Below, one piece after another: positions 1-7,804 of a DNA stretch of 64,000 nucleotides. Position 1 is the stretch's first letter, and each line of letters starts with the position of its first letter. The notes under the pieces are model-generated. The model saw only the letters and a program-made list of their open reading frames with translations. It ran no database searches and was not told the origin of the DNA. Made by a program: the position numbers and the translations under genes. Origin of the DNA: Mucilaginibacter saanensis (GTDB lineage: Bacteria > Bacteroidota > Bacteroidia > Sphingobacteriales > Sphingobacteriaceae); assembly GCF_014200575.1 (NCBI RefSeq), contig NZ_JACHBZ010000002.1:310001-374000 (forward strand), in the 5' to 3' direction.

Positions 1-7
1 CGCAGAT

Positions 8-1144
8 TTAATCTCTTGAGGGAATAAACGTATATCGGGTTTTCAATTTTAAAAATCTCTTCTCAAAAGTATTGTACGATATCATAGCTATGGCTACTGT
101 TATAAGAAATGCAATAACAAGCCCTATTTCATTTTTCCATTCATACAAACCTATTTCATCGCTAAAAGTTGATAATTCATTCTTGAAAATTTTATATACT
201 ATCCAATATATTGTTATATGAACAACATACATTCCATAAGATATGCGTCCAAGATACGCTAACGCAGAAGGCATGCATTTTGCAGATGACCCAAACAACG
301 AAAAAAAGAAAGACATTACACCCATAAGTATCAAAAACCAACCACTTGTAGCTTGTGAAATTGTGGCGAGGTGTGGAGAGTCTGCATTGACCTCACAAAG
401 CATAGAAGCTAATAACCAACAAGTGTAACCTATAGCAAACAGCAATATTCGTGTTACAAAACTCCAGTTAGGCTGTCTGCCTTTTAAATATAGAGAAACT
501 AAGATTCCTGCCGCAAAAAATTGAAATTGTACAAAGCTATTTGTCCACTGTCCGCTAAATCCCTCTGTCGGTCTTTGGGCGTAATAAATGATGGTTATAT
601 ATGAAATTGCAATTGCAAAAAATGAAAAAATCTTTAATCCTTTTTTTCCTGTAAAGAATAAGACTAAAGGAAGCAAAATATAAAGTTGCTCTTCTACCGA
701 TATACTCCACAATGGGTTAATGCAATAAGACTGCCACTGATTAAATGTGATGTACCAATTGCCGGAAAATAAAGTAAAGGCTAATTGCGCGTTTTGCGGG
801 ATGCTGTTTCCAAAATAATGAGTAGTAGATGTAAGCAAAACTATTAGAAAAAAGAACGTTAAATATAACGGCCAAATGCGTAGGATTCTTCTTATATAAA
901 AAGATTTAACGCTAATTTTGCCAAATCCGTCTTGCTCTCGTGTAAGTAGTTCTGTAATTAAAAAAGCGCTCAAAAAAAAGAATAGTGGTACCCCATAATT
1001 GCCCACTAAACTTATGTGGTATCCCCAATAATGTTCATTGCTGTCAACGGGTGCCAAATCCATCCTATGAACAAAGAATACAAAAAGAAAGGCACATAAA
1101 CGAAGTACATCCAATTCGGGCCGATAGTAACGTTGAAGTGTCAT
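8..1144 (-). CDS. Acyltransferase 3 family integral membrane protein
   Basis: This is a membrane O-acyltransferase of the OafA/YrhL type, which moves acetyl or other acyl groups onto cell-envelope glycans. The N-terminus carries the family signature YRPELDVLRLCAF followed by a histidine in FFVHR, and the protein then runs through about ten hydrophobic helices, with the conserved stretch ISVEEQLYILLP near mid-protein. I chose the internal ATG at 1144 because family members begin within a few residues of the RPELDVLR motif; the ATG at 1195 adds 17 atypical residues. The stop lies at 8-10, so the gene is complete. No glycan-biosynthesis neighbour in the window identifies the acceptor. The family call is firm and the substrate is unknown. 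Confidence 0.85.
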   Translation of the reverse strand: MTLQRYYRPELDVLRLCAFLFVFFVHRMDLAPVDSNEHYWGYHISLVGNYGVPLFFFLSAFLITELLTREQDGFGKISVKSFYIRRILRIWPLYLTFFFLIVLLTSTTHYFGNSIPQNAQLAFTLFSGNWYITFNQWQSYCINPLWSISVEEQLYILLPLVLFFTGKKGLKIFSFFAIAISYITIIYYAQRPTEGFSGQWTNSFVQFQFFAAGILVSLYLKGRQPNWSFVTRILLFAIGYTCWLLASMLCEVNADSPHLATISQATSGWFLILMGVMSFFFSLFGSSAKCMPSALAYLGRISYGMYVVHITIYWIVYKIFKNELSTFSDEIGLYEWKNEIGLVIAFLITVAIAMISYNTFEKRFLKLKTRYTFIPSRD

Positions 1145-1402
1145 ATAATAATATCGATTTAGAATGGTATTACAATATTGGGTTATTATAGTCATTTTTT
1201 TTATAATATCAAATAGAAACCACCCTTCATACCCTTAAGCAACTTATCAAAATAATGCATGCCAATAGGAATCTTTCATATGATCGCAGCCTATGTCCAC
1301 GATGCCATTAATTGATGAGTCCATCATAAAGTCGGTTTGTAAGCAACCTCAAATCATGCAGAAAAGGTTCGAAATTTGTACAGGCAGGGCGACGATACCA
1401 TT

Positions 1403-1435
1403 CAAAGCCTGTAGATCATCGATTTACAGGCTTTG
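1403..1435 (-). terminator. Hairpin downstream of the M56 gene
   Basis: An 11-bp perfect stem (1403-1413 with 1425-1435) lies 55 nt beyond the stop of the M56 peptidase gene. There is no strong T-run on the minus strand, so termination is plausible but not certain. The rest of 1196-1489 shows no convincing gene. Confidence 0.4.
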
Positions 1436-1489
1436 CTGTTTTGGATATGTGTGCTGGCGACACGCGTGTCGTGCGTGAGGGATTAACAA

Positions 1490-3187
1490 TTAGTTTTTCT
1501 TTTTGGTGGTGACTATGAATACCCCTTTTTTTGCTTTATCGCCATACTTATTAATCATCTCTTTATTATTAGGGCCTTCAAGAAGACACCTTTCGAAACT
1601 ACCGGATTTGAATATGGCCAGCAAATCTTTTTCGGCTGTTTCTTTACCATCTACAATAATTAAAACCTCGGATAGTGGATCTTTCTTTGTGTTTTCAGTA
1701 GATGTTTGGTTTTGAGTTTGCTCAGATGTATTATCATTACGTAAAGCTGAACCATTAGTAATTGTTTCACTGTTTGTGCTGCGGTCACTTTTGGCTACGA
1801 AAGCAGCAGTTAGCGGTGGAGGTGCGAGCAATGTCGAATCGCTCTTTATTCTTAGTGTTGTATTGGTATTTAATGCTTGCACTGGTTTTGCTACGAAATA
1901 ACCATGTATAGTAGAATTTAGTAAAAGATCGTGGTTGTCTTTAGTTACCACATATATTGATTTTTCTGCAGAGCCTTTTTTTGCTTCTATACTTATAGTT
2001 GCAATGTTGTTTCGGGATAAATTCAAAAAATCAGCTTTAGTAACTTTTCTTTCGTTTATAAAATAGCTTAAGGAGTCGGGTACATTATTGTCAATCCTTA
2101 AACCAACTTTTTTAATGGTATCGCCATCAACAATAGCTAACGAAGAGATGGTCATAACGGTGTTTTGGATTTTTTTTGCAGTGTCTGACAACAAAGGGAT
2201 AGCTGGTTTCGCAACGTGTGTTACGCTTGCCGGCGCTGTTATTTTGGCAAGCTTATTTACGGAGTTGTTTACAGAAGCGGCTATTGTTTTATAGGCAACC
2301 TTGCTTTTTTTAACCAGTTCAGCCTTTGACAGGCTGACGGCAAACAGACATATTATAACTGCCGGAACCAAAAACGCATAGCGCGTTAGGTTAACATTCG
2401 AAGATCTTTTTGCGTTCATCATAGTAATGCGTTTTTTAAGCGTTGAAAAATTGAAGTTATTGGCGATGCTTGCTGCTGTAGTTGCAGAGAGGCTTACATT
2501 TAACAAGCTGTATTGATAGGCTTTGCTGTCCGTACCCTTTTGCAATATCTTACGGTCGGTAATAAACTCGATGTTCTCGCGTACGGCCCTCTTTATTAGC
2601 CAAATTCCCGGGTTGAACCAATAAAATACTGCACTTATTTCTGTTAATAAAATATCAAGCGTATGCCAGTCCTGCACGTGTACTTGCTCATGTTTCAATA
2701 CATTTTTAAGGTCGTCGGGGTTAAGGGTATCCGGATTAACGTAAATGCTCTGCCAGAAAGAGAACGGACTGATATTGGCTTTAACTAATCGCACTTCGTG
2801 ATCTTGTATATTGCCCGGTTTGGAGTTTTTATACAGCTTGTATAACGAAAGTAGCTGCATTAACAAACGCATGGTAAACATTACTACTCCTGTCCAGAAT
2901 AATAATGTGGCCCAATGCCAATAAGTGGATTGTTGTACCAGCGGGTTAACGAAATTCTTAGCCGGAGTTTTCCAGTCAACAATTATTTGCTGCACCGGGA
3001 TGTTATGTTTTTGAACAAAACTATCCAGGTTAATGAGCGGATAAATGGTGGAGAATATGATGGCAGTAACCAAATATATCCGGTTAAGTGTATAAAAGGT
3101 TATGCGTCTTAGCACCAGGTAATAGCCGAGGCAAAAAATAATTAGTGCCATATTTACTTTAAGAAGAAAAACAAATAGTGCAGGCAT
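1490..3187 (-). CDS. BlaR1/MecR1-type M56 membrane metallopeptidase
   Basis: M56 proteins are membrane zinc peptidases that sense an envelope signal and relieve repression by a BlaI-type regulator. The sequence has hydrophobic helices near the N-terminus, a further one near residue 100, and the zinc motif HEQVH (about residue 166) followed by an ENIEFITDRK block typical of the family. A fourth helix near residue 265 precedes a long periplasmic tail. The tail ends in YGDKAKKGVFIVTTKKK, which resembles the end of a TonB-receptor plug domain, a fusion known in Bacteroidota M56 proteins. I prefer the ATG at 3187, four bases after the blaI stop, over the upstream TTG at 3211 that would overlap blaI. 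The gene is co-transcribed with blaI. The signal is unknown, and beta-lactam sensing should not be assumed. Confidence 0.85.
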   Translation of the reverse strand: MPALFVFLLKVNMALIIFCLGYYLVLRRITFYTLNRIYLVTAIIFSTIYPLINLDSFVQKHNIPVQQIIVDWKTPAKNFVNPLVQQSTYWHWATLLFWTGVVMFTMRLLMQLLSLYKLYKNSKPGNIQDHEVRLVKANISPFSFWQSIYVNPDTLNPDDLKNVLKHEQVHVQDWHTLDILLTEISAVFYWFNPGIWLIKRAVRENIEFITDRKILQKGTDSKAYQYSLLNVSLSATTAASIANNFNFSTLKKRITMMNAKRSSNVNLTRYAFLVPAVIICLFAVSLSKAELVKKSKVAYKTIAASVNNSVNKLAKITAPASVTHVAKPAIPLLSDTAKKIQNTVMTISSLAIVDGDTIKKVGLRIDNNVPDSLSYFINERKVTKADFLNLSRNNIATISIEAKKGSAEKSIYVVTKDNHDLLLNSTIHGYFVAKPVQALNTNTTLRIKSDSTLLAPPPLTAAFVAKSDRSTNSETITNGSALRNDNTSEQTQNQTSTENTKKDPLSEVLIIVDGKETAEKDLLAIFKSGSFERCLLEGPNNKEMINKYGDKAKKGVFIVTTKKKN

Positions 3188-3191
3188 GGTT

Positions 3192-3554
3192 TCAAGATTT
3201 AGGGTTCTCAATCAGTTTAATGATCTCTTTTAACTCCACAGCGCTGATCTTTTTTTCTTTCGCGAAAAACGTAACCAGGTCTTTATAAGAGTTTTCGAAA
3301 TAGTCGCTCACAAAGCCGCTCATAAAGCGTTTTTTATATTCTTCTTCTTTTATAGCTGCTTTATAACGGTAGGAGTTGCCCAGTTTTTCGCTGGATACAA
3401 ATCCTTTGCGTTCCAGATTTTTTATGGTAGACGCCAAGGTAGTGTAGGGCGGTTTGGGCTCGTTTATTAGTTCAAGAAAATTTTTGATAAACCCTTCGCC
3501 ATACTGCCAAACAGCCTGTATGGCTTCTTCTTCTTGTTGGGATAACTTTTCCAT
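3192..3554 (-). CDS. BlaI/MecI/CopY family transcriptional repressor
   Basis: This 120-residue winged-helix repressor has the family layout: an N-terminal helix set (LSQQEEEAIQAVWQYGEG), the recognition region TTLASTIKNLERKGFVSSEK, and a wing containing YRYKA. A C-terminal dimerisation segment carries the stretch in which the partner peptidase class normally cleaves. It is the first gene of a two-gene operon with the M56 peptidase, and a twin dyad sits immediately upstream, so autoregulation is likely. The length is normal for the family. The regulated targets beyond its own operon cannot be seen. Confidence 0.9.
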   Translation of the reverse strand: MEKLSQQEEEAIQAVWQYGEGFIKNFLELINEPKPPYTTLASTIKNLERKGFVSSEKLGNSYRYKAAIKEEEYKKRFMSGFVSDYFENSYKDLVTFFAKEKKISAVELKEIIKLIENPKS

Positions 3555-3558
3555 TAAT

Positions 3559-3592
3559 TACGATTGTTTCGTAAATTTACGAATGTTTCGTA
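3559..3592 (-). promoter_or_regulatory. Twin-dyad candidate BlaI operator
   Basis: Two copies of TACGA-N5-TCGTA (3559-3573 and 3578-3592) lie in tandem, 5 to 38 bases upstream of the blaI start codon; the junction also forms a TCGTAAATTTACGA dyad. BlaI-family repressors bind short dyads overlapping their own promoter, so this is the best candidate operator. The dyads are seen in the sequence; binding is inferred. Confidence 0.6.
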
Positions 3593-3693
3593 TAAAGCCA
3601 AATTTATTTATCCTAAATCTTGTAAGAGCTTAATTGAGTATTATTTACGGTTGGAGGAATTGGCAGCCATTTGTATTTGCGTTTTTATATAAG

Positions 3694-3924
3694 TTATTCT
3701 CCCTGAGGTGTAATAGGACACAACGTCAGATTCTGATACGGCGTTATATAATCCGGATCACCTTGTGTATTGGGTTTGGTGGCTTGCGGCAGATCTGATA
3801 ATCTGCAGGGTATGCCGTTTACATCCACAGGTTCCCGGTAATGCGGATCGCTCGTGTCGGTGATGTCGGCTCGTACAGACTTCAGCCGCACAACTATTAT
3901 GTTTCCTGTATTTACTGTTGCCAT
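3694..3924 (-). CDS. Small hypothetical protein of the Ig/propeller operon
   Basis: This 76-residue protein starts with ATG at 3924, one base after the stop of the propeller reading frame, so the two are tightly coupled. A longer frame from 4038 would overlap the propeller gene out of frame and is rejected. The protein has no signal peptide, is rich in polar and proline residues, has two cysteines, and ends in the pattern YQNLTLCPITP. I do not recognise a family. Its position suggests it serves with the Ig-repeat/propeller product. Confidence 0.55.
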   Translation of the reverse strand: MATVNTGNIIVVRLKSVRADITDTSDPHYREPVDVNGIPCRLSDLPQATKPNTQGDPDYITPYQNLTLCPITPQGE

Positions 3925-3925
3925 A

Positions 3926-4861
3926 TTAATTAAATTTAAAAATGATACCGTCTGTAAATTGGTTGGCGTTCGGATCGCTTTCCGGCAATCGCCCCGAACT
4001 GGAAGCATATACACTGTTATTAGGCGGATAATAAACAAGCCCGTCTATACTGCTGTTGACGGATGGACTGGTGGTTTGTGTAATTGTTTTGGTAACTGTA
4101 TCAAAGGCCCAAAGGCGGGCAAGCGGAGCATCCGCCGTATCCAGTATTGCGCCACCAATGTATACGCTGTTTCGTAAGGGATGGAAACTAATGACACCCG
4201 GGCTCGCGTAAACTTTGCCTCCTTTGTCCAGGGCAAACCTTTTGATAATCGTATCTGTAACGGTGTCAACCACGATGATAGCGCCAACTTGTGAACTTTC
4301 TCCCAAGTAGATCTTTTTATTGGGGATATCGCTATAATAAGCTCTGGATACATAGTTTCCGCCTATAAAAACATCAGTAAAGAGCCCGCTAATAGTCTTG
4401 ATGAGGTTTAAATTCGCGTCATATACCTTCACCATATTGCCGTTCTTGTCATAAAATACGTAGATTTTATTATTGACTTGGGTGACATATACACTGCCCT
4501 GTGCGGAGAAGCTGGTATTGGCTATGGTTGCGTCCGTATTGGCATTAATCCGCAGGAAACCACTATTGCCCACGGCCCATATTTCATTCAGCGCCGCTAT
4601 ATAATAGACATTACCTCTGGAGTACGGTGCGTCATTGCCGTAAGGTATGGTTGTCAGGTTGGTATGTGCCACACAATCAATTACCGTTAGGCCGCCACCG
4701 GAGAAAGAGTTAACATATAATCTATTAGATGGGGCATGATAATAAGAGCCGGTGGGCCTTGATCCGCTGCCCATACTGATGATGTTTGCCAAACTGCCGT
4801 CTGTTAATGTCTTCGGATCGAAATAAATAATACCATCTAAGGTCGGATCGACATAGAACAA
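3926..4861 (-). CDS. Beta-propeller part of a frameshifted surface-type protein
   Basis: The product consists of YVTN/NHL-like blades of about 45 residues (for example DPTLDGIIYFDPKTL, TVIDCVAHT, VVDTVTDTIIKRF, AFDTVTKTITQT), a fold used for binding or scaffolding. The nominal TTG start at 4861 is unlikely to be a true start: the frame stays open up to 5005 and upstream codons read VPVIWVEDNSQSYCETEIV, which continues the Ig-like repeat ending of the preceding reading frame. It is therefore the 3' half of one gene whose 5' half is 4963-6072. The break falls at the palindrome 4994-5037. As it stands the segment is probably untranslated or separately expressed. Confidence 0.6.
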   Translation of the reverse strand: MFYVDPTLDGIIYFDPKTLTDGSLANIISMGSGSRPTGSYYHAPSNRLYVNSFSGGGLTVIDCVAHTNLTTIPYGNDAPYSRGNVYYIAALNEIWAVGNSGFLRINANTDATIANTSFSAQGSVYVTQVNNKIYVFYDKNGNMVKVYDANLNLIKTISGLFTDVFIGGNYVSRAYYSDIPNKKIYLGESSQVGAIIVVDTVTDTIIKRFALDKGGKVYASPGVISFHPLRNSVYIGGAILDTADAPLARLWAFDTVTKTITQTTSPSVNSSIDGLVYYPPNNSVYASSSGRLPESDPNANQFTDGIIFKFN

Positions 4862-4962
4862 CTCATTATTCGGCGATACGACAGGCGAGGTAGGCGAGGC
4901 AAATTTGCTAATGATGTTTTGCTGAACAATCTCTGTCTCACAGTAACTCTGACTGTTATCCT

Positions 4963-6072
4963 CTACCCATATAACCGGAACAACAGCGGAGGTGGTACCG
5001 TTCCTCTAACAATGGGCATTGTTAGAGGAACGGTACCATCTTTAGTCGCTGTGATCGTGGCATTTCTGGAGTCATTAGGGACATCATTTTCAGGAATGGT
5101 AAGTACCGAACCGTTAAACGTTCCTCTCGTGCATGAAAATGTGTACTGTCCGGTAATATCATCGCTGGTTTCATCGCCTAGTTTTCCTATAACCTGGTAC
5201 TTGTTACTGCTGCCTTCATCAACAATAGCAGGCCCAACAATGCTGATGGATGTATAAAGCGTTTTATCTTTAATTGTAATGTGCCTGGTTAGTTGCTGAA
5301 TACCTCCCCTGAGGGCAAGAATTGTGCTCTCGCGGGTATCATTAACGGTGTTATTTTCAAAAGCTTCGAAACTCCCATCTGAAAATACGCCATCGGGACA
5401 GCTAAAAACATAATCACTCGTAAAATCGGTTGTTATGCCATTTGAATAAGTTCCGATTACAGCGTAGATGGCACTTTGGCTCTCATTTACCTCATCCGGA
5501 CCGGCAATTACTAAAGAAACCAAATTTACCAGGGTATTATCCACAATGTTGATTTGCTTGGTAACGGGTGCCTCTCCATTTTTTATTGCATTTATATTAG
5601 CTTGTCTGTTGTCATTAAGGATATCGTTGAGTGGTACTGTATAATTGTTGCCCGCAAATTCTCCATAGTCACAAGTGAAGGAATAATCTGTGGTAACTTC
5701 TTCCATGGCGCCGTCCGTAAACGTTATAAACACCCGGTACACCCTGGTTTCGCCTTCCCTTACTGAATCAGGGTCGACGATTATGGGATGGGGTGCTACC
5801 TTACAGGTATAAAATACTAAACTCTTTATACCCGACCATTCATCGTTGTTCAGAACCCTCGCTCCGATAGTATATCCCCCGCAGCCAAGAACTGCATTGA
5901 ATGTAGATAGATTAGCCCCTGACACCAGTACATTATTTAAATACCATTGAAATGCTCTTATGGTATTTAAATCATCTGCATTTTGAAATGATAAATTAAA
6001 ATTTACCTGCTGCGTGGGGAAGTAGGTATTCCCGTTAATTGAAAAGTCCGGTCCTGTTTTGCATATAGTCAT
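4963..6072 (-). CDS. Ig-like repeat part of a frameshifted surface-type protein
   Basis: This reading frame begins at the ATG at 6072 with an N-terminal domain of about 105 residues (FSINGNTYFPTQQVNFNLSF) and no signal peptide. Three tandem repeats of about 85 residues follow, resembling bacterial Ig-like (Big) domains: each has an opening such as DEGSSNKYQVIG, a central YTFSC motif, and a closing such as NDSRNATITATKDG. In the third repeat the frame runs into the palindrome at 4994-5037, gains the odd residues TVPLTMPIVRGTVP and stops at 4963. Deleting 38 nt restores the frame into the propeller reading frame downstream, so the original gene probably spanned 3926-6072 (about 700 residues). 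The role is unknown; binding or adhesion is a guess from domain types. Confidence 0.65.
   Translation of the reverse strand: MTICKTGPDFSINGNTYFPTQQVNFNLSFQNADDLNTIRAFQWYLNNVLVSGANLSTFNAVLGCGGYTIGARVLNNDEWSGIKSLVFYTCKVAPHPIIVDPDSVREGETRVYRVFITFTDGAMEEVTTDYSFTCDYGEFAGNNYTVPLNDILNDNRQANINAIKNGEAPVTKQINIVDNTLVNLVSLVIAGPDEVNESQSAIYAVIGTYSNGITTDFTSDYVFSCPDGVFSDGSFEAFENNTVNDTRESTILALRGGIQQLTRHITIKDKTLYTSISIVGPAIVDEGSSNKYQVIGKLGDETSDDITGQYTFSCTRGTFNGSVLTIPENDVPNDSRNATITATKDGTVPLTMPIVRGTVPPPLLFRLYG
4994..5037. repeat. Perfect 44-nt palindrome at a frameshift
   Basis: Arms 4994-5014 and 5017-5037 are exact reverse complements over 21 bp with a 2-nt centre (GG). Each arm ends in GGTACC at the outer edge. 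Removing one GGTACC plus everything between (38 nt) rejoins codons K-D-G-T-T-S-A-V-V-P-V-I and restores one long Ig/propeller frame. The structure therefore looks like an insertion or a template-switch product, or else an assembly or library artefact. Confidence 0.8.
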
Positions 6073-6227
6073 AGGTATTTCTTGGTCTGATTTAGGTTAG
6101 AAGATGCAGCTTAAAGCTACAAGAATAATTATGATAATGTTATGAATAATAAACTGGTAATAATGTTTAATTATTGTTATTGGTAGTTTATATTTCTTTT
6201 TTTTTATTTAAAATCCTGATAGTTATC

Positions 6228-6289
6228 TTATCAATAATTCTATCCATTAATTAAATAAATATTTAATTAATGGATAGAATTATTGATAA
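6228..6289. repeat. Perfect AT-rich 62-nt palindrome
   Basis: Arms 6228-6257 and 6260-6289 are exact reverse complements over 30 bp with a 2-nt centre (AA). It lies about 156 nt upstream of the Ig-repeat gene start. It is far longer and more AT-rich than an ordinary terminator and has no GC core, so cruciform, mobile-element or promoter-associated roles are all possible. Confidence 0.8.
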
Positions 6290-6948
6290 CAAATATTAAG
6301 AACATAGGTGATGACTCACTTTATAAGTTGAAAATTAGAAATACAGATTCGGCACGCGATCATTTGTTGACGCAATCAAGAAGTTTACCTTTACCATATT
6401 AGTGGGCCATATTTCCTTATAACCGGCGGGCATTCCAATGACGTATTATGGGCGGCTTCAGCTTTTGGTCTATAATAACCAGTCCGAATTACTAATTTAT
6501 TTAGCAAAAATAAATTTTTGGCTATTAATTTGCAAGTTTTGATTTGTATAATTGCTTTTATTTAAAAAAAGCTGACTTTCAATTAGTTGAATTTTTACCC
6601 TTTTTGATTATGCTAAAGTAATTAGCTTTGTGCTATTGGAGTATTGTTAACCATTATCCTTGGATTGATAAATGCTATAATTTTGATAAGTTAATGGGGT
6701 AAGCAGAACCAGTAAATGCCATTTCATAAAACATATTAGTCTGCTGCTTGGTTTTTCGTTTGAAAACCTGGAGCACGATCCTAATAAAGATTTGATGATA
6801 GATTTAATGAATGAATTCTTGAGGTAGTATCAAGGGCATTCTGCAGCACATAACAAGAAACGTATCGGGTAGCTTTGATAGATGTAAAAGTGTTGTTGGC
6901 TACTTAGAATTAGCTAAGGGCATTACATTGGTTAATCAAATTTGATTG

Positions 6949-6983
6949 TTTCTATAACAGGGGGGAAGGCTCTGTTATAGAAA
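6949..6983 (-). terminator. Terminator-like hairpin after the methyltransferase
   Basis: A 12-bp perfect stem (6949-6960 with 6972-6983) and an 11-nt loop start 18 nt after the methyltransferase stop. Downstream on the minus strand the sequence is AT-rich without a clean T-run. Confidence 0.55.
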
Positions 6984-7001
6984 GGTCAGTGCTGTGACGA
7001 A

Positions 7002-7733
7002 TTATTTTTTAAGTAATTTACTTTTAGCCACTGATTTCATAACATCAAACATGGCGGCCATAGTAGCTGCAATTTCCTTGCGGTAGCTTCTTTTTACCAG
7101 CATCTTTTCGCAGATGCTTTCGTCCCATGGTTTGGTAAAGTGATTTAAATAATACTCGTCTTTTGGATTTATCAATATGTCTATTTCATTTTCCCATTCG
7201 TAATTTGCAGTAATTATTGACGCATGGGTTCGTTCTAAAATTTTAAATCCTATTGAAGTTTTTGGTAAATAATACAGAAACGCTTCACCGAAATCCATCC
7301 ATGTTTTAAAACCCAATAGCTCTTTATCATACAACACCAGTTTGTTGTCAATATCCTGAATGAGCCATTGGTGTGACGCTTTGGGTGCAATATATTCCCC
7401 TAAAAGGGAAGGTGTTTCCATATATCCAAATTTGGCAACCCTAGCCTGTTCTTTAACAAACTGAATTGGATCATCCACGTGTTCCAATACGTGCCGACAA
7501 ATTACATAATCAAATTCCTGATCTTTAAATGGCAAGTGTTCACCATCGGCCTGCAAAAACCTTTGATTTTTCAAAACTTTTAAATCTCCTGATCTGTGCG
7601 TGTTGTCTTCAACATATTTATCAACAACAACGTGAGCTCTTTTGTCAGGGTGATTACCACCGCCGACTTCTAAAACATTATACCTCTTTTTTATCAGCAG
7701 GTCATCCATTGTTTTAGGGGTTCTTATCTTCAT
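7002..7733 (-). CDS. SAM-dependent class I methyltransferase
   Basis: The 243-residue protein has a class I SAM-binding fold of the Methyltransf_11 type. Motif I reads VLEVGGGNHPDKRAH near residue 22, an acidic LQADGEHLPFKD stretch corresponds to motif II/III, and FDYVICRHVLEHVDDP is the characteristic post-motif. The rest of the protein is unusually rich in aromatic and charged residues and does not point to a known substrate. In Bacteroidota such enzymes often act on glycans or lipid-linked sugars, but no sugar cluster lies beside it. It appears monocistronic, with a hairpin after the stop. Confidence 0.8.
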   Translation of the reverse strand: MKIRTPKTMDDLLIKKRYNVLEVGGGNHPDKRAHVVVDKYVEDNTHRSGDLKVLKNQRFLQADGEHLPFKDQEFDYVICRHVLEHVDDPIQFVKEQARVAKFGYMETPSLLGEYIAPKASHQWLIQDIDNKLVLYDKELLGFKTWMDFGEAFLYYLPKTSIGFKILERTHASIITANYEWENEIDILINPKDEYYLNHFTKPWDESICEKMLVKRSYRKEIAATMAAMFDVMKSVAKSKLLKK

Positions 7734-7804
7734 ATTTTTCTAAAGTTCATTGAGGCAATTATAATATTTATAATTTGAAGTTTTTTATATTATAATACCT
7801 TATT

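Larger units (their letters stand above)
6073..7001. other. Long intergenic stretch without a convincing gene
   Basis: This AT-rich stretch of 929 nt holds the 62-nt palindrome at 6228-6289 and the hairpin at 6949-6983. A short plus-strand frame near 6714-6827 reads like a protein remnant (ISLLLGFSFENLEHD) but has no proper start and ends at TAG. Otherwise I see no gene. It must contain the promoter of the minus-strand Ig-repeat gene. Confidence 0.6.

Noticed and set aside
3694..4038. Longer version of the small 76-residue gene starting at 4038
   Set aside because: The first 38 residues overlap the propeller gene out of frame; the ATG at 3924 directly after that gene's stop is a better start.
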